Assembly (NCBI GenBank): GCA_031292515.1
Contig: JARLGZ010000080.1
Span: 1 to 64,000, forward strand
Direction: 5' to 3'
Source of the DNA: Puia sp.
GTDB taxonomy: Bacteria; Bacteroidota; Bacteroidia; Chitinophagales; Chitinophagaceae
DNA length: 64,000 bases
Below are positions 8,152-17,594 of the stretch, piece after piece. The notes under the pieces are model-generated. The model had not been told where the DNA came from. It saw only the letters and a list, made by a program, of their open reading frames with translations, and made no database searches. How positions within the stretch are numbered: position 1 is the stretch's first letter; every line of letters begins with the position of its first letter. The position numbers and the translations under genes are program-made.

Positions 8152-9507
8152 ATGTCGAGAGGAACCGTTCTGATCATAGATGACGAAGAGAAATTACGCA
8201 GTTTATTGGGCAGGCTCATCAGGCTGGAAGGATTCAACGTACTGGAAGCCGGTACCTTGAAGGCGGCTACCCGCTTTCTGGAGAAGGAGACCGTCGATGT
8301 CGTCCTCTGCGACGTGAAACTCCCCGACGGCAACGGCGTCGAATACGTAAAAGAGATAAAACCCCGTTACCCGGCCCTCGAATTCATCCTGCTCACCGCC
8401 TATGGCAATATCGCCGACGGCGTCATGGCCATGAGGAACGGCGCTTTCGACTATATCACAAAAGGTGACGACAACGACAAGATCATCCCCCTCCTAAATA
8501 AGTCGATGGAGAAGGTACAACTGCAAAAGAGGGTAGAACAGCTCGAAAAACAGGTCGGGAAACGCTATGCCTTCGACTCCATCCTCGGCGAATCCCCCCT
8601 CATCCGGGAAGCCATCGAACTGGCAAAACGGGTGGCGGGCTCCGACGCCACCGTCCTGCTGCTCGGGGAAACGGGCACAGGGAAGGAAGTCTTCGCCCAG
8701 GCCATCCACAACGGCAGCAAAAGAGCAGGGAAGCCGTTTCTTGCCCTCAACTGCAGCGCATTTGGCAAGGAACTCCTCGAAAGCGAGATCTTCGGACACA
8801 AGGCCGGCGCCTTTACCGGGGCCGTAAAAGACAAAAAAGGCCTGATAGAAGAAGCCAGCACCGGCACCCTCTTCCTCGACGAGATCGGGGAAATGCATAT
8901 CGACCTGCAGGCGAAGATGCTCCGCGTTCTCGAGACCTCCGAATTCATAAAAGTAGGCGACACGAAATCCACCCGCGTCGACGTCCGGATCATCGCCGCC
9001 ACCAACCGTGACCTGCAGAAAGAAGTGGAAGAAGGCCGCTTCCGCGAAGACCTCTTCTACCGCCTCAACGTCTTCACCATCCCGCTGCCCTCCCTCCGCG
9101 ACCGGAAAAAAGACATCCCCCTCCTCGCCGAATATTTCATCCCCTTCTTTGCCAAAAAGTCGGGTAAACGTATCGAAGGCATGAGCCCGGAATTCCAGGC
9201 TCAACTCCTCCACCACGAGTGGAAAGGCAATATCCGCGAACTGAAGAACGTCGTAGAAAGAGCCGTCATCCTGGCGGACGGCCCCACGCTGACCATCGAA
9301 TCCCTCCCTGCCGACCTGCAGTCCACGGGCTACAGGCATCACGGCCCCATCTCCGCCTTCGACCTCGCCAGCGTCGAAAAACTGCATATCCAGCGCGTTC
9401 TCAACCATACCAAAGGCAACAAGACCGAAGCCGCCCGCCTCCTCAACATCGGGCTGACCACCCTCTACCGCAAGATCGAAGAATATCACCTCAGCTTCGA
9501 AGCCTGA
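8152..9507 (+). CDS. Sigma-54-dependent response regulator (NtrC family), likely regulator of kdp
   Basis: Receiver domain with acidic pocket D10-D11 and phosphoacceptor D54 (VVLCDVKLPDG). It is followed by an AAA+ sigma-54 interaction domain with Walker A GETGTGKE, the GAFTGA loop that contacts sigma-54, LFLDEIGEM and the arginine-finger region. A C-terminal Fis-type HTH (GNKTEAARLLNIGLTTLYRKIEEYHL) completes the 451-residue protein. It stands directly upstream of the kdp genes in the place where other bacteria have KdpE, an OmpR-type regulator. I infer that this protein, phosphorylated by the kinase at 15608, activates kdp through a -24/-12 promoter. Confidence 0.9.
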   Translation: MSRGTVLIIDDEEKLRSLLGRLIRLEGFNVLEAGTLKAATRFLEKETVDVVLCDVKLPDGNGVEYVKEIKPRYPALEFILLTAYGNIADGVMAMRNGAFDYITKGDDNDKIIPLLNKSMEKVQLQKRVEQLEKQVGKRYAFDSILGESPLIREAIELAKRVAGSDATVLLLGETGTGKEVFAQAIHNGSKRAGKPFLALNCSAFGKELLESEIFGHKAGAFTGAVKDKKGLIEEASTGTLFLDEIGEMHIDLQAKMLRVLETSEFIKVGDTKSTRVDVRIIAATNRDLQKEVEEGRFREDLFYRLNVFTIPLPSLRDRKKDIPLLAEYFIPFFAKKSGKRIEGMSPEFQAQLLHHEWKGNIRELKNVVERAVILADGPTLTIESLPADLQSTGYRHHGPISAFDLASVEKLHIQRVLNHTKGNKTEAARLLNIGLTTLYRKIEEYHLSFEA

Positions 9508-9673
9508 GCCCCAACCCCTTCCATTTTGATGCGGTCTTTTTCATTTCGGGTGGCTGAAACTACCCGTCCATCACCCCCTCGCCGCCTGCCGGTCCACCCG
9601 CTTTTTCCCGCAAACCGCTCCTGTCCTGTATTCCGGCGCCTGCCGATACCTTTCGCCGGCCTCCCGGGTCTTT

Positions 9674-9690
9674 AGGCACTCGTTTTGGCC
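9674..9690 (+). promoter_or_regulatory. Possible sigma-54 (-24/-12) promoter of the kdp operon
   Basis: AGGCAC-TCGTT-TTGGC has the spacing of the consensus TGGCAC-N5-TTGCW, with a perfect GGCAC and a mismatch in the -12 dinucleotide (GG instead of GC). It is bracketed by the inverted repeat CCCGGGT (about 9663-9669) / ACCCGGG (about 9692-9698). It lies about 40 bp upstream of the first kdp small ORF and downstream of a sigma-54 activator gene. The match is incomplete. Confidence 0.4.
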
Positions 9691-9730
9691 TACCCGGGGC
9701 AAACAGCTTCTCTTTTTAAAAACAATTGAT

Positions 9731-9817
9731 ATGCTCGACACGATCCTCCTTTTCCTGGCCGGCCTCGCCTGCTTTGTCATCTTTTTTAAATCGATCGACT
9801 TCTTCGAAAACATCTAA
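9731..9817 (+). CDS. 28-residue membrane peptide preceding kdpF
   Basis: The product reads MLDTILLFLAGLACFVIFFK followed by SIDFFENI: one hydrophobic helix with a short amphipathic end. It is the first frame of the kdp operon and ends 11 bp before kdpF. Size, topology and place suggest a second KdpF-like subunit or a regulatory peptide of the Kdp complex. No Shine-Dalgarno sequence is visible, which is normal in this phylum. It could still be a chance frame, but the hydrophobic composition and position argue for a gene. Confidence 0.5.
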   Translation: MLDTILLFLAGLACFVIFFKSIDFFENI

Positions 9818-9828
9818 AACGCATCACC

Positions 9829-9909
9829 ATGATCACAGCACTCTTTGTATTATCGATCGCGGTCTTCATCTACCTGCTTTATGTGCTATTGAAACCCGAA
9901 AAATTTTAA
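9829..9909 (+). CDS. kdpF: K+-transporting ATPase small subunit KdpF
   Basis: This 26-residue single-span peptide (MITALFVLSIAVFIYLLYVL, then LKPEKF) lies just upstream of kdpA. KdpF is the short lipid-like subunit that stabilises the KdpABC complex. Length, hydrophobic stretch and the ...LLKPEKF end match the family. The gene lies 59 bp before kdpA in the same direction. Confidence 0.8.
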   Translation: MITALFVLSIAVFIYLLYVLLKPEKF

Positions 9910-9968
9910 ACCCGTACCGCTCTACCCATTAACATCCCAAACCCATTCATTACAAAAATTAGGTATCC

Positions 9969-11684
9969 ATGTTTACAGAATTAACAGGTGTCGTCGTCTC
10001 CTTCCTGCTGGTGGTGATCCTGGCGTTCCCGTTGGGACGCTATATCGCCCGCGTCTTTAAAGGCGAACGGACGATCACCGATTTTATGAATCCCCTGGAA
10101 CGACTGATCTTCCGGTTTTGCGGAATCGACCCGCATCGCAAGATGAACTGGAAAGAATTCCTCAAAGCCATGCTGACCGTCAACCTCCTTTGGTTCGTGT
10201 ACGCATTTTTTGCCTTCCTCTTCCAGGCACACCTCCCCCTGAACCCCGACGGCAACCCCAATATGACCCCGGACCTGAGCTTTAACACAGCGATCAGCTT
10301 CCTGGTGAATTGTAACCTGCAGGACTATTCCGGCGAGACCGGCGTGACCTACCTGACCCAGCTTTTTGTCATCACCTTCCTGCAGTTCGTCAGCGCCGCC
10401 ACCGGCATCGCCTGCCTGATAGCAGTCTTTAACGGCCTGAAGGAAAAGACAACCAATAACCTCGGCAACTTCTGGGAACTCTTTACAAAATCGATCACCC
10501 GCATCTTGCTGCCGCTCTGTATCGTCATGGCGACCCTGCTCGCCTTTAACGGCACCCCGGCCAGCTATGACGCAAAAGATACCATTACCACCGTCCAGGG
10601 AGATACCGTCCAGGTCTCCCGCGGCCCGGCGGCCGGCATGATCGCCATCAAACACCTCGGCACAAACGGCGGAGGCTGGTTCGGCGCCAACTCGGCACAC
10701 CCCCTCGAAAACCCCAACTATTTCACCAACATGCTCGAGGTGATCGCCCAGATGCTCATCCCGATCGCGATGATCTTCGCCCTGGGCTTCTATATAAACC
10801 GCAAGAAGTTTGCCTACGTGATTTTCGGCATCATGACCGTCGGCATGCTCTGCCTCGTGATCCCCACCATCCTGGCGGAGATCCACGGTAACCCGCTGAT
10901 CGCGAAAATGGGCATCGCCCAACCGACCGGCGCCATGGAAGGCAAGGAAGTCCGCTTCGGACCCGCCGCCTCCGGCTACTGGAGTATCGTGACCACCATC
11001 ATCTCCACCGGCTCCGTAAACGCCATGCACGATAGCTTTATGCCCGTCTCCGGGCTCATGCAGATGCTCGGCATGCTGGTCAACGCCTTCTACGGAGGCT
11101 GTGGCGTGGGAATCCTCAACTATTATATCTATATCATCATCGCCGTCTTCATATCCGGTTTGATGGTAGGACGTACCCCGGAATTCATGGGTCATAAAGT
11201 CGAAGCCCGCGAAGTGAAGATTGCCGCCCTCGTGACCCTGCTCTCGGCCTTTATCATCAAAGGGGGCACCGCCCTGGCAGCCTATTACTTTGTCCACCAC
11301 GCCAACGCCGACTGGGCCGTGAAACCGTCCGCCTGGCTCAACAACCCCGGCTACCACGGTTTCTCCGAAATGCTCTACCAGTATACTTCGTCGAACGCTA
11401 ACAACGGCAGCGGCTACGAAGGGCTGGCCGACAACAACCCCTTCTGGAATATCACCGCCGGCTTCGCCATGATCCTCGGAAGATATCTTCCCATCATCGG
11501 CCCCCTGGCCATCGCCGGCCTGCTGGCCAATAAGAAGTATATCCCCGAATCCGCAGGCACCCTGAAGGTCGACTCACTCACCTTCGGTGTCATGACATTC
11601 GCCGTTATCATCATTATCACCGCTTTGTCCTATTTCCCCCCGCTGGTGCTGGGGCCCATAGCAGAGTATTTCAGCATACACTAA
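9969..11684 (+). CDS. kdpA: K+-transporting ATPase subunit A (ion channel subunit)
   Basis: KdpA (571 residues) binds and conducts K+ in the inner membrane in the high-affinity KdpFABC pump. It has about ten membrane segments. Selectivity-filter-like segments are visible, including [36 protein letters not shown] and the region around [17 protein letters not shown]. The length is slightly above that of the E. coli protein (557). It is followed after 10 bp by kdpB. Expression is expected under K+ limitation, controlled by the NtrC-type regulator and the downstream sensor genes. Confidence 0.95.
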   Translation: MFTELTGVVVSFLLVVILAFPLGRYIARVFKGERTITDFMNPLERLIFRFCGIDPHRKMNWKEFLKAMLTVNLLWFVYAFFAFLFQAHLPLNPDGNPNMTPDLSFNTAISFLVNCNLQDYSGETGVTYLTQLFVITFLQFVSAATGIACLIAVFNGLKEKTTNNLGNFWELFTKSITRILLPLCIVMATLLAFNGTPASYDAKDTITTVQGDTVQVSRGPAAGMIAIKHLGTNGGGWFGANSAHPLENPNYFTNMLEVIAQMLIPIAMIFALGFYINRKKFAYVIFGIMTVGMLCLVIPTILAEIHGNPLIAKMGIAQPTGAMEGKEVRFGPAASGYWSIVTTIISTGSVNAMHDSFMPVSGLMQMLGMLVNAFYGGCGVGILNYYIYIIIAVFISGLMVGRTPEFMGHKVEAREVKIAALVTLLSAFIIKGGTALAAYYFVHHANADWAVKPSAWLNNPGYHGFSEMLYQYTSSNANNGSGYEGLADNNPFWNITAGFAMILGRYLPIIGPLAIAGLLANKKYIPESAGTLKVDSLTFGVMTFAVIIIITALSYFPPLVLGPIAEYFSIH

Positions 11685-11694
11685 AAATGTTCCC

Positions 11695-13737
11695 ATGAGA
11701 AGCAAAAGTTCATCCCTGTTTCCCCGCGACCTCCTGGCCCAGGCTTTCAAAGAATCCTTTGTCAAACTGAAGCCCGCCATCATGATAAAAAACCCGGTGA
11801 TGTTTACCGTCTATATAGGCACCCTGATCATGCTGGGTGTCTGTATCTGGATCGGCGCCGGAGAAACTTCACAAGGCAGCCTGACCTATAACATATCGAT
11901 CTTCGCCATCTTGTTACTCACCGTCCTCTTCGCCAACTTTGCCGAAGCCATCGCCGAAGCGCGTGGCAAGGCACAGGCAGACTCCCTGCGCAAGACCCGG
12001 GAGGATACGCCGGCAAAAAAAATCTTCCCGGTAGGAGAGATCTATACCAACGAAGTAAAGACCGTGCCCTCCTCCCAGCTTAGAAAAGGCGATGTCTTCC
12101 TCTGCGAGACCGGCGACACGATCCCCATGGACGGCGAGATCATAGAAGGGATCGCCACCATCGACGAATCGGCCATCACCGGTGAAAGTGCACCCGTCAT
12201 CCGGGAAGCCGGTGGCGACAAGTCCAGCGTAACGGGCGGCACGAAAGTGCTTAGCGACCGTATAAAAGTCCGGGTGACCACCGAACCCGGTGAAAGCTTC
12301 CTCGACAAAATGATCGCGCTGGTGGAAGGCGCCAGCCGTCAGAAGACACCCAACGAGATCGCCCTGACGATCCTGCTGGCCAGTTTTACCATCATCTTCC
12401 TGATCGTATGCGTTACCCTCAAACCCTTTGCCGATTACGCCGGTACCCCGATCACGATAGCCGCCTTCGTATCCCTCTACGTATGCCTCATCCCCACCAC
12501 CATCGGCGGCTTGCTCAGCGCCATCGGGATAGCAGGCATGGATAGGGCCTTGCGCGCCAACGTCATCACCAAAAGCGGGAAAGCCGTAGAGACGGCAGGC
12601 GACTTGGACACCCTTTTGCTCGACAAGACGGGCACGATCACCATCGGCAACAGGAAAGCCACCCACTTCTGGCCGGCAGACGGCATCGACAAGACCGTCT
12701 TCACCGAAGCCTGCGTGCTCTCCTCCCTGGCCGACCAGACGCCGGAAGGGAAGTCGATCCTCGAACTGGCCGACCTCAACCCCAATGCCTTTAATACGAA
12801 CGGCGCACGGTTTATCGAATTCACCGCCGAAACCAGGAGCAGCGGCATCGACCTCCCCGGCGGCCTGAAGATCCGCAAAGGAGCTTTCGACGCGATCAGG
12901 AACCTGGTGACCCGCGCGGGCCATCCCTTCCCCGAAGAGACGGCCGAAAGAGTAAAGACCATCGCATCGAATGGAGGGACCCCCTTGGTAGTCAGCCAGA
13001 ACGATAAGGCCCTCGGCGTCATAGAACTCCAGGATATCATAAAACCCGGTATCCAGGAACGCTTCGACCGCCTGCGGAAGATGGGCGTAAAGACGGTAAT
13101 GGTGACCGGTGATAACCCCCTGACAGCAAAGTTCATCGCCGAGAAAGCGGGGGTCGACGACTTCATCGCGGAAGCAAAACCCGAAGACAAGATGAACTAT
13201 ATAAAGAAGGAACAGCAAGGCGGGAAACTGGTAGCCATGATGGGCGACGGGACCAATGACGCACCGGCACTGGCACAGGCCGACGTAGGCGTCGCCATGA
13301 ACAGCGGCACACAGGCCGCCAAAGAAGCCGGAAACATGGTCGACCTCGACAACGACCCCACCAAATTGATCGAGATCGTGGAAATAGGCAAGCAATTGCT
13401 GATGACACGCGGAACCCTGACCACTTTTTCGATCGCCAACGACGTGGCCAAATACTTTGCCATCGTCCCGGCCCTCTTTATCACCTCGATCCCGGCCCTG
13501 CAGGCCCTGAATATTATGCAGTTGAAGAGCCCGCAAAGCGCCATCCTCTCGGCCGTCATTTTTAACGCGATCATCATCCCCTTCCTGATACCGCTGGCAC
13601 TCCGGGGCGTGGCGTATAAACCGATCGGCGCCAGCGCGCTTTTGCGGAGGAACCTGATGATCTACGGCGTCGGCGGTATCATCGTACCGTTTATCGGCAT
13701 CAAAGCGATCGATATGCTGCTGGCAGTGTTTATGTAA
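11695..13737 (+). CDS. kdpB: K+-transporting ATPase subunit B (P-type ATPase)
   Basis: This is the catalytic subunit that hydrolyses ATP to drive uptake through KdpA. Its 680 residues hold all P-type landmarks: the actuator loop TGES (162-165; the serine corresponds to the inhibitory phosphoserine known in E. coli), the phosphorylation motif D310-KTGT, a nucleotide-binding region, and [21 protein letters not shown] near the end of the P domain. The stop codon is directly followed by an array of GTGAGTA heptamers, which separates kdpB from kdpC by 99 bp, an unusually long gap for this operon. Confidence 0.96.
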   Translation: MRSKSSSLFPRDLLAQAFKESFVKLKPAIMIKNPVMFTVYIGTLIMLGVCIWIGAGETSQGSLTYNISIFAILLLTVLFANFAEAIAEARGKAQADSLRKTREDTPAKKIFPVGEIYTNEVKTVPSSQLRKGDVFLCETGDTIPMDGEIIEGIATIDESAITGESAPVIREAGGDKSSVTGGTKVLSDRIKVRVTTEPGESFLDKMIALVEGASRQKTPNEIALTILLASFTIIFLIVCVTLKPFADYAGTPITIAAFVSLYVCLIPTTIGGLLSAIGIAGMDRALRANVITKSGKAVETAGDLDTLLLDKTGTITIGNRKATHFWPADGIDKTVFTEACVLSSLADQTPEGKSILELADLNPNAFNTNGARFIEFTAETRSSGIDLPGGLKIRKGAFDAIRNLVTRAGHPFPEETAERVKTIASNGGTPLVVSQNDKALGVIELQDIIKPGIQERFDRLRKMGVKTVMVTGDNPLTAKFIAEKAGVDDFIAEAKPEDKMNYIKKEQQGGKLVAMMGDGTNDAPALAQADVGVAMNSGTQAAKEAGNMVDLDNDPTKLIEIVEIGKQLLMTRGTLTTFSIANDVAKYFAIVPALFITSIPALQALNIMQLKSPQSAILSAVIFNAIIIPFLIPLALRGVAYKPIGASALLRRNLMIYGVGGIIVPFIGIKAIDMLLAVFM

Positions 13738-13785
13738 TAGTCAGTAGTGAGTAGTGAGTAGTGAGTAGTGAGTGGAATGAAGACG
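13738..13785 (+). repeat. Heptamer repeat arm after kdpB (family copy 1, single arm)
   Basis: TAGTCAG followed by four GTGAGTA-type heptamers, then GTGAGTGGAATGAAGACG. It starts at the base after the kdpB TAA. The sequence GTGAGTGG(G/A)ATGAAGAC is shared with the copies at 45739 and 63754. There is no second arm and no hairpin here. Confidence 0.85.
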
Positions 13786-13836
13786 TTTAAAGTGGCTGAA
13801 GATTTTTAATAAGATGCTTTATCAAATAAATTAGTT

Positions 13837-14400
13837 ATGAAAAAATATATCTTGCCTTCGTTAAAGATTACGGTGGCTTTCCTGATCCTCTGTTCCGTAC
13901 TCTATCCCCTGTTTATCGCGCTCGTGGCCAGGCTGGCCCCGGGCCAGGGTAGGGGAGAGACCCTCTCCGTCAACGGAAAGGTGGTGGGCTACGCCAATAT
14001 CGGCCAGAAGTTCGACCAGGATAAATATTTCTGGAGCCGCCCCTCGGCCGTCGCCTTCAACGCAGCCGGCAGCGCCGGGAGCAACAAAGGCCCCTCGAAC
14101 CCGGACTACCTGAAAGATGTCCAGGCACATATCGATACCTTCCTGGTCCACAACCCCGGCGTCCGAAAAGAAGAGATCCCGGCGGAGCTCGTGACCTATT
14201 CAGGCAGCGGCCTCGACCCCGATCTTTCCCCGGCCGGCGCCCGCGTGCAGGTGAAGCGGATTGCCGTTGTCCGGGGTATCCCCGAAGCCACGCTCTATGA
14301 CTTGGTAAACACCCAGACCGAAAAACCCCTGCTGGGCCTGTTCGGACCGGCCAAAGTGAACGTACTGAAACTGAACCTGGCCCTGGACAGAATCAAATAG
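13837..14400 (+). CDS. kdpC: K+-transporting ATPase subunit C
   Basis: KdpC (187 residues, the usual length) has one N-terminal membrane helix (ILPSLKITVAFLILCSVLYPLFIALVARL) and a periplasmic domain with the family motif ...GSAGSNKGPSNPDYL and a C-terminal QVKRIAVVRGIPEATLYDLVNTQTEKP. It is thought to assist K+ delivery or ATP affinity in the KdpFABC complex. It is followed after 75 bp by the KdpD-like gene. Confidence 0.95.
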   Translation: MKKYILPSLKITVAFLILCSVLYPLFIALVARLAPGQGRGETLSVNGKVVGYANIGQKFDQDKYFWSRPSAVAFNAAGSAGSNKGPSNPDYLKDVQAHIDTFLVHNPGVRKEEIPAELVTYSGSGLDPDLSPAGARVQVKRIAVVRGIPEATLYDLVNTQTEKPLLGLFGPAKVNVLKLNLALDRIK

Positions 14401-14475
14401 TAGCAGGAGGAGCTCACCCACCCGGGCGAAACCGGCGGAGGTCAAACGAAACAACTGGAAATAAAATGACGATGG

Positions 14476-15606
14476 ATGGCCGATAACGATAAAGACGAAA
14501 ATGTTCAACACTTCCTGGAACTGATCCGCCAGTCGAGGCGCGGTAAGTTCAAGATCTATATGGGTATGAGCGCAGGAGTAGGAAAGACCTACCGCATGCT
14601 GCAGGAAGCGCAGAACCTGCTGCGCAATGGGGTAGACGTGAAGATCGGCTATATCGAGACGCACCAACGCAGGGAGACGCACGACCTGCTCGAGGGATTG
14701 CCGGTACTGCCCCGCCGAAAACTATTCTATAAAGGCAAGGAACTGGAGGAGCTGGATGTACAGGCCATCATCAACCTCCACCCCGAAGTCGTCATCATCG
14801 ACGAACTGGCACATACCAATATCGAAGGTAGTAAGAACGAGAAACGCTGGCAGGACGTGATGGACATCCTCGACGCGGGCATCAACGTCATCAGCGCCGT
14901 GAATATTCAGCATATCGAAAGCCTGAACGAAGAAGTCAAGAATATCACCGGCATCGAAGTGGCCGAACGGATACCCGATAGCGTGCTGAAAGAAGCCGAC
15001 GAAGTGGTGAATATCGACCTGACGGCCGACGAACTGATAACCCGGCTAAAGGAAGGAAAGATCTACACCCCGGACAAGATCGCCATCGCCCTGCAAAACT
15101 TCTTTCAGCCGGATAAAATCCTGCAGCTCCGGGAACTCGCGTTGAAGGAAGTGGCCTCGCAGGTCGAAAGAAAGATCGAGACGGAACTGCCACGGGGCGC
15201 CCACCTGCGCAACGAAAGATTCCTGGCCTGCATCAGCAGCAACCACGAGGTGGCCAGAAAGGTGATCCGTAAGACGGCCCGCCTCGCCACCTACTATCAT
15301 TCGAAGTGGATCGTCCTGTACGTGCAGACACCCCGCGAAGACGGCGACAAGATAGGATTGGCCGCCCAGCGCCACCTGATCAATAATTTCAAGCTGGCCA
15401 CGGAGTCCGGCGCGGAAGTGATCCGGATCCGTCAGACCAATATCGCCAAAGGCATCATGGAAGTGGCGGAACAGCATGGCATTACGACGATCTGCATCGG
15501 AAAACCGCATCTTAGCTTATTAAACGTAATTTTGAATACCGCTGTGTTTAACCAGCTTTTAAATAAACTCGCCGCGTCGGATATCGACGTGGTAATACTT
15601 TCCTGA
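14476..15606 (+). CDS. kdpD: KdpD N-terminal sensor protein without a kinase domain
   Basis: The 376 residues match only the cytoplasmic N-terminal part of KdpD: Walker A G30-MSAGVGK-T38, the ETHQRRETHDLLEGLPV and IDELAHTN motifs, then a universal-stress-protein-like domain to the end. The four membrane helices, HisKA and ATPase domains of E. coli KdpD (about 894 residues) are absent. The gene is followed one base later by a complete histidine kinase, so sensing and kinase activities appear to be split between two proteins. An ATG ten bases upstream is out of frame and closes at once, which supports the chosen start. Confidence 0.9.
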   Translation: MADNDKDENVQHFLELIRQSRRGKFKIYMGMSAGVGKTYRMLQEAQNLLRNGVDVKIGYIETHQRRETHDLLEGLPVLPRRKLFYKGKELEELDVQAIINLHPEVVIIDELAHTNIEGSKNEKRWQDVMDILDAGINVISAVNIQHIESLNEEVKNITGIEVAERIPDSVLKEADEVVNIDLTADELITRLKEGKIYTPDKIAIALQNFFQPDKILQLRELALKEVASQVERKIETELPRGAHLRNERFLACISSNHEVARKVIRKTARLATYYHSKWIVLYVQTPREDGDKIGLAAQRHLINNFKLATESGAEVIRIRQTNIAKGIMEVAEQHGITTICIGKPHLSLLNVILNTAVFNQLLNKLAASDIDVVILS

Positions 15607-15607
15607 T

Positions 15608-17383
15608 ATGAGCATGCGCTTAAAGACGAAATTGTCGCTGGGCCTGGTCTTCCTCTTCATCGTGATACTGCTGTTCGGTGTCCTGGGCCTCTTTTTTATC
15701 AATCGTCTAAGCGTCGACGCCCGGCTGGTTCTGAAGAATAACCACGAATCGCTGGTCTATTGCAACGCCATGTTCCGGGACCTGGAAGACATCGCCACCC
15801 GCAAAGACGCCGTCGACGACTTCCGCCAGAACCTCGTAATGCAGCAGAATAACATCACCGAAGTAGGAGAGAAGGAAGCTACCGACGAACTCACAAAGAA
15901 CTTCGGCGAACTGCTCGCCAATCCCGCCGACCCCACCAACTACCCCGAGATCCGGCAGTCGTTGATCCGGATACAGGAGCTGAACGAAATGGCAATCCTC
16001 CGCAAGAATGCCGCGGCCCAGCGAACCGCCGAAAGCGCCAGGAACATCCTCACGATCATCTTTACCATCCTGACCCTGGTGGCCTTTACCTTCATCTTTA
16101 ACCTGCCAGGCATCATCTCCGACCCCATCCGCAGCCTCTCCGAGGGGATCCGCGAGATTGCAGGCAAAAACTATAAGAAGCGTATCTATCTCAAACAGGA
16201 TGACGAATTCGGGGATCTCGCCAACGCCTTCAATATCATGGCCGGGAAACTGGACGAATATGAGAGCAGCAACCTGGCCCAGATCAAATTTGAAAAGAGC
16301 CGCATCGAAACGATTATAAACCAGATGAAGGATGGCATCGTGGGGCTGGATGGCAACAAAAATATCCTGTTCCTCAATGCGGTGGCGGAGAAATTGCTGG
16401 GCCTGAAAGAACAGGAGATCGTTGGTAAATACTGTCCTGACATCGCCGTAAAGAACGACCTCATGAGGACCCTGCTGCAGGACGACCCCGAAAAGACAGA
16501 GCTAAAGATCTACGCGGACAACAAAGAGAGCTATTTCAGCAAGGATATCCTCAACGTCACGACCAACGGGGTAGTGGTCGGGGAAGTGGTCGTGCTCCGC
16601 AATATCACCCCCTTTCACGAGTTGAATGAGGCGAAGACAAATTTCATAGCTACCGTGTCCCATGAACTCAAGACACCCATCTCCTCCATAAAGATGAGCG
16701 CCCGCCTTCTCACCGACGACCGGGTCGGAAACGTGAATGCCGAACAACAGGAACTCATCAGGAGCATCGGCGACGATGCCGACAGACTGCTGAAAATTAC
16801 GGGAGAGTTGTTGAACATGTCACAGGTCGAGACCGGCAATATCCAGCTGAAACTCCAGTCGGCCGATCCCTCCCGGATCGTCGAACAGGCGCTCAACGCC
16901 GTTCAGTTTCAGGCCCAGCAGAAAAACATCCATATCTCTTCAGTGCTGGAGGACGGACTGCCCGCCGTACAGGCTGACGTCGAAAAGACATCTTGGGTGC
17001 TGATCAATTTGCTGACAAATGCCATAAAATATTCGCCCGAAGACTCGAAAGTGGAGGTGAACGTCGGAAGAAACGGCCGCAAAGGAACCAGGAATGGGGA
17101 AGATCTGAACGGTCAGCCAGACCGGAATCATACGGACGGACCTCTCAACCAGGTAGAATTCGTGGTCCGTGACCACGGGAAAGGTATCGACGAGAAATAC
17201 CTTCCCAGGATCTTCGAACGATATTATAAGGTGCCGGGTACCCACGAACGGACAGGTACCGGCCTGGGCCTCTCCATCTCGAAAGAGTTTATAGAAGCGC
17301 AAGGCGGGAATATATGGGTGGATAGCCGTATCGGAGAAGGCAGCCGGTTCGGTTTTACGCTGAATAACGCGGCTTCCGCCTGA
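15608..17383 (+). CDS. HAMP/PAS sensor histidine kinase, partner of the split KdpD
   Basis: A membrane helix (about 8-31), an extracytoplasmic helical region and a second helix (about 147-170) are followed by HAMP (about 172-225), PAS (about 232-335), HisKA with the phosphoacceptor H352 in ATVSHELKTP, and HATPase_c with N, G1 (DHGKGIDEKYLPRIFERYY) and G2 (TGTGLGLSISKEF) boxes. A low-complexity insert rich in Gly, Asn and Arg lies in the ATPase domain before the G1 box (about 488-510). The start is one base from the kdpD stop. It presumably phosphorylates the NtrC-type regulator at 8152. It ends the kdp operon. Confidence 0.92.
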   Translation: MSMRLKTKLSLGLVFLFIVILLFGVLGLFFINRLSVDARLVLKNNHESLVYCNAMFRDLEDIATRKDAVDDFRQNLVMQQNNITEVGEKEATDELTKNFGELLANPADPTNYPEIRQSLIRIQELNEMAILRKNAAAQRTAESARNILTIIFTILTLVAFTFIFNLPGIISDPIRSLSEGIREIAGKNYKKRIYLKQDDEFGDLANAFNIMAGKLDEYESSNLAQIKFEKSRIETIINQMKDGIVGLDGNKNILFLNAVAEKLLGLKEQEIVGKYCPDIAVKNDLMRTLLQDDPEKTELKIYADNKESYFSKDILNVTTNGVVVGEVVVLRNITPFHELNEAKTNFIATVSHELKTPISSIKMSARLLTDDRVGNVNAEQQELIRSIGDDADRLLKITGELLNMSQVETGNIQLKLQSADPSRIVEQALNAVQFQAQQKNIHISSVLEDGLPAVQADVEKTSWVLINLLTNAIKYSPEDSKVEVNVGRNGRKGTRNGEDLNGQPDRNHTDGPLNQVEFVVRDHGKGIDEKYLPRIFERYYKVPGTHERTGTGLGLSISKEFIEAQGGNIWVDSRIGEGSRFGFTLNNAASA

Positions 17384-17594
17384 ATCGCTTCACTCCGGCA
17401 GCATCATCGCTTCACTCCGTCCATAACTCTTCCTTGCGTGCGTACCTCTTCCTTCCGTCCATACCCTTTCTCTCCGTCCGTGCCCTTTCCCGTCGTCCGT
17501 CCTTCCGCATCGGCTCCCTCCGCCGGTAACCCTTGTCTCCACCCGCATCGGTTACTCCGCACGCATCGGTTCTCTCCGCCTTCATCGGTCTCCA
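17384..17594. repeat. Degenerate tandem array filling the gap between convergent genes
   Basis: Read on the minus strand, units of roughly 19 bp begin GGAG or GGACGG and often contain CCGATG (for example GGAGAGAACCGATGCGTGC and GGAGTAACCGATGCGGGT). The right end merges with the kinase stop (ATCGCTTCACTCCG occurs twice at 17384-17420). No coding potential beyond the repeats was seen. Confidence 0.7.

Noticed and set aside
8494-9489. Long open frame (331 codons) antisense to the NtrC-type regulator
   Set aside because: The opposite strand encodes a complete regulator with all motifs; the antisense product is low-complexity (Glu/Gly/Phe-rich), as expected from the codon bias of this GC-richer region.
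9981-11357. Long antisense frame (458 codons) across kdpA
   Set aside because: It has His/Asp/Gly-rich composition with no domain and is fully explained as the shadow of kdpA.
11914-13536. Long antisense frame (540 codons) across kdpB
   Set aside because: Shadow of kdpB; no recognisable protein features.
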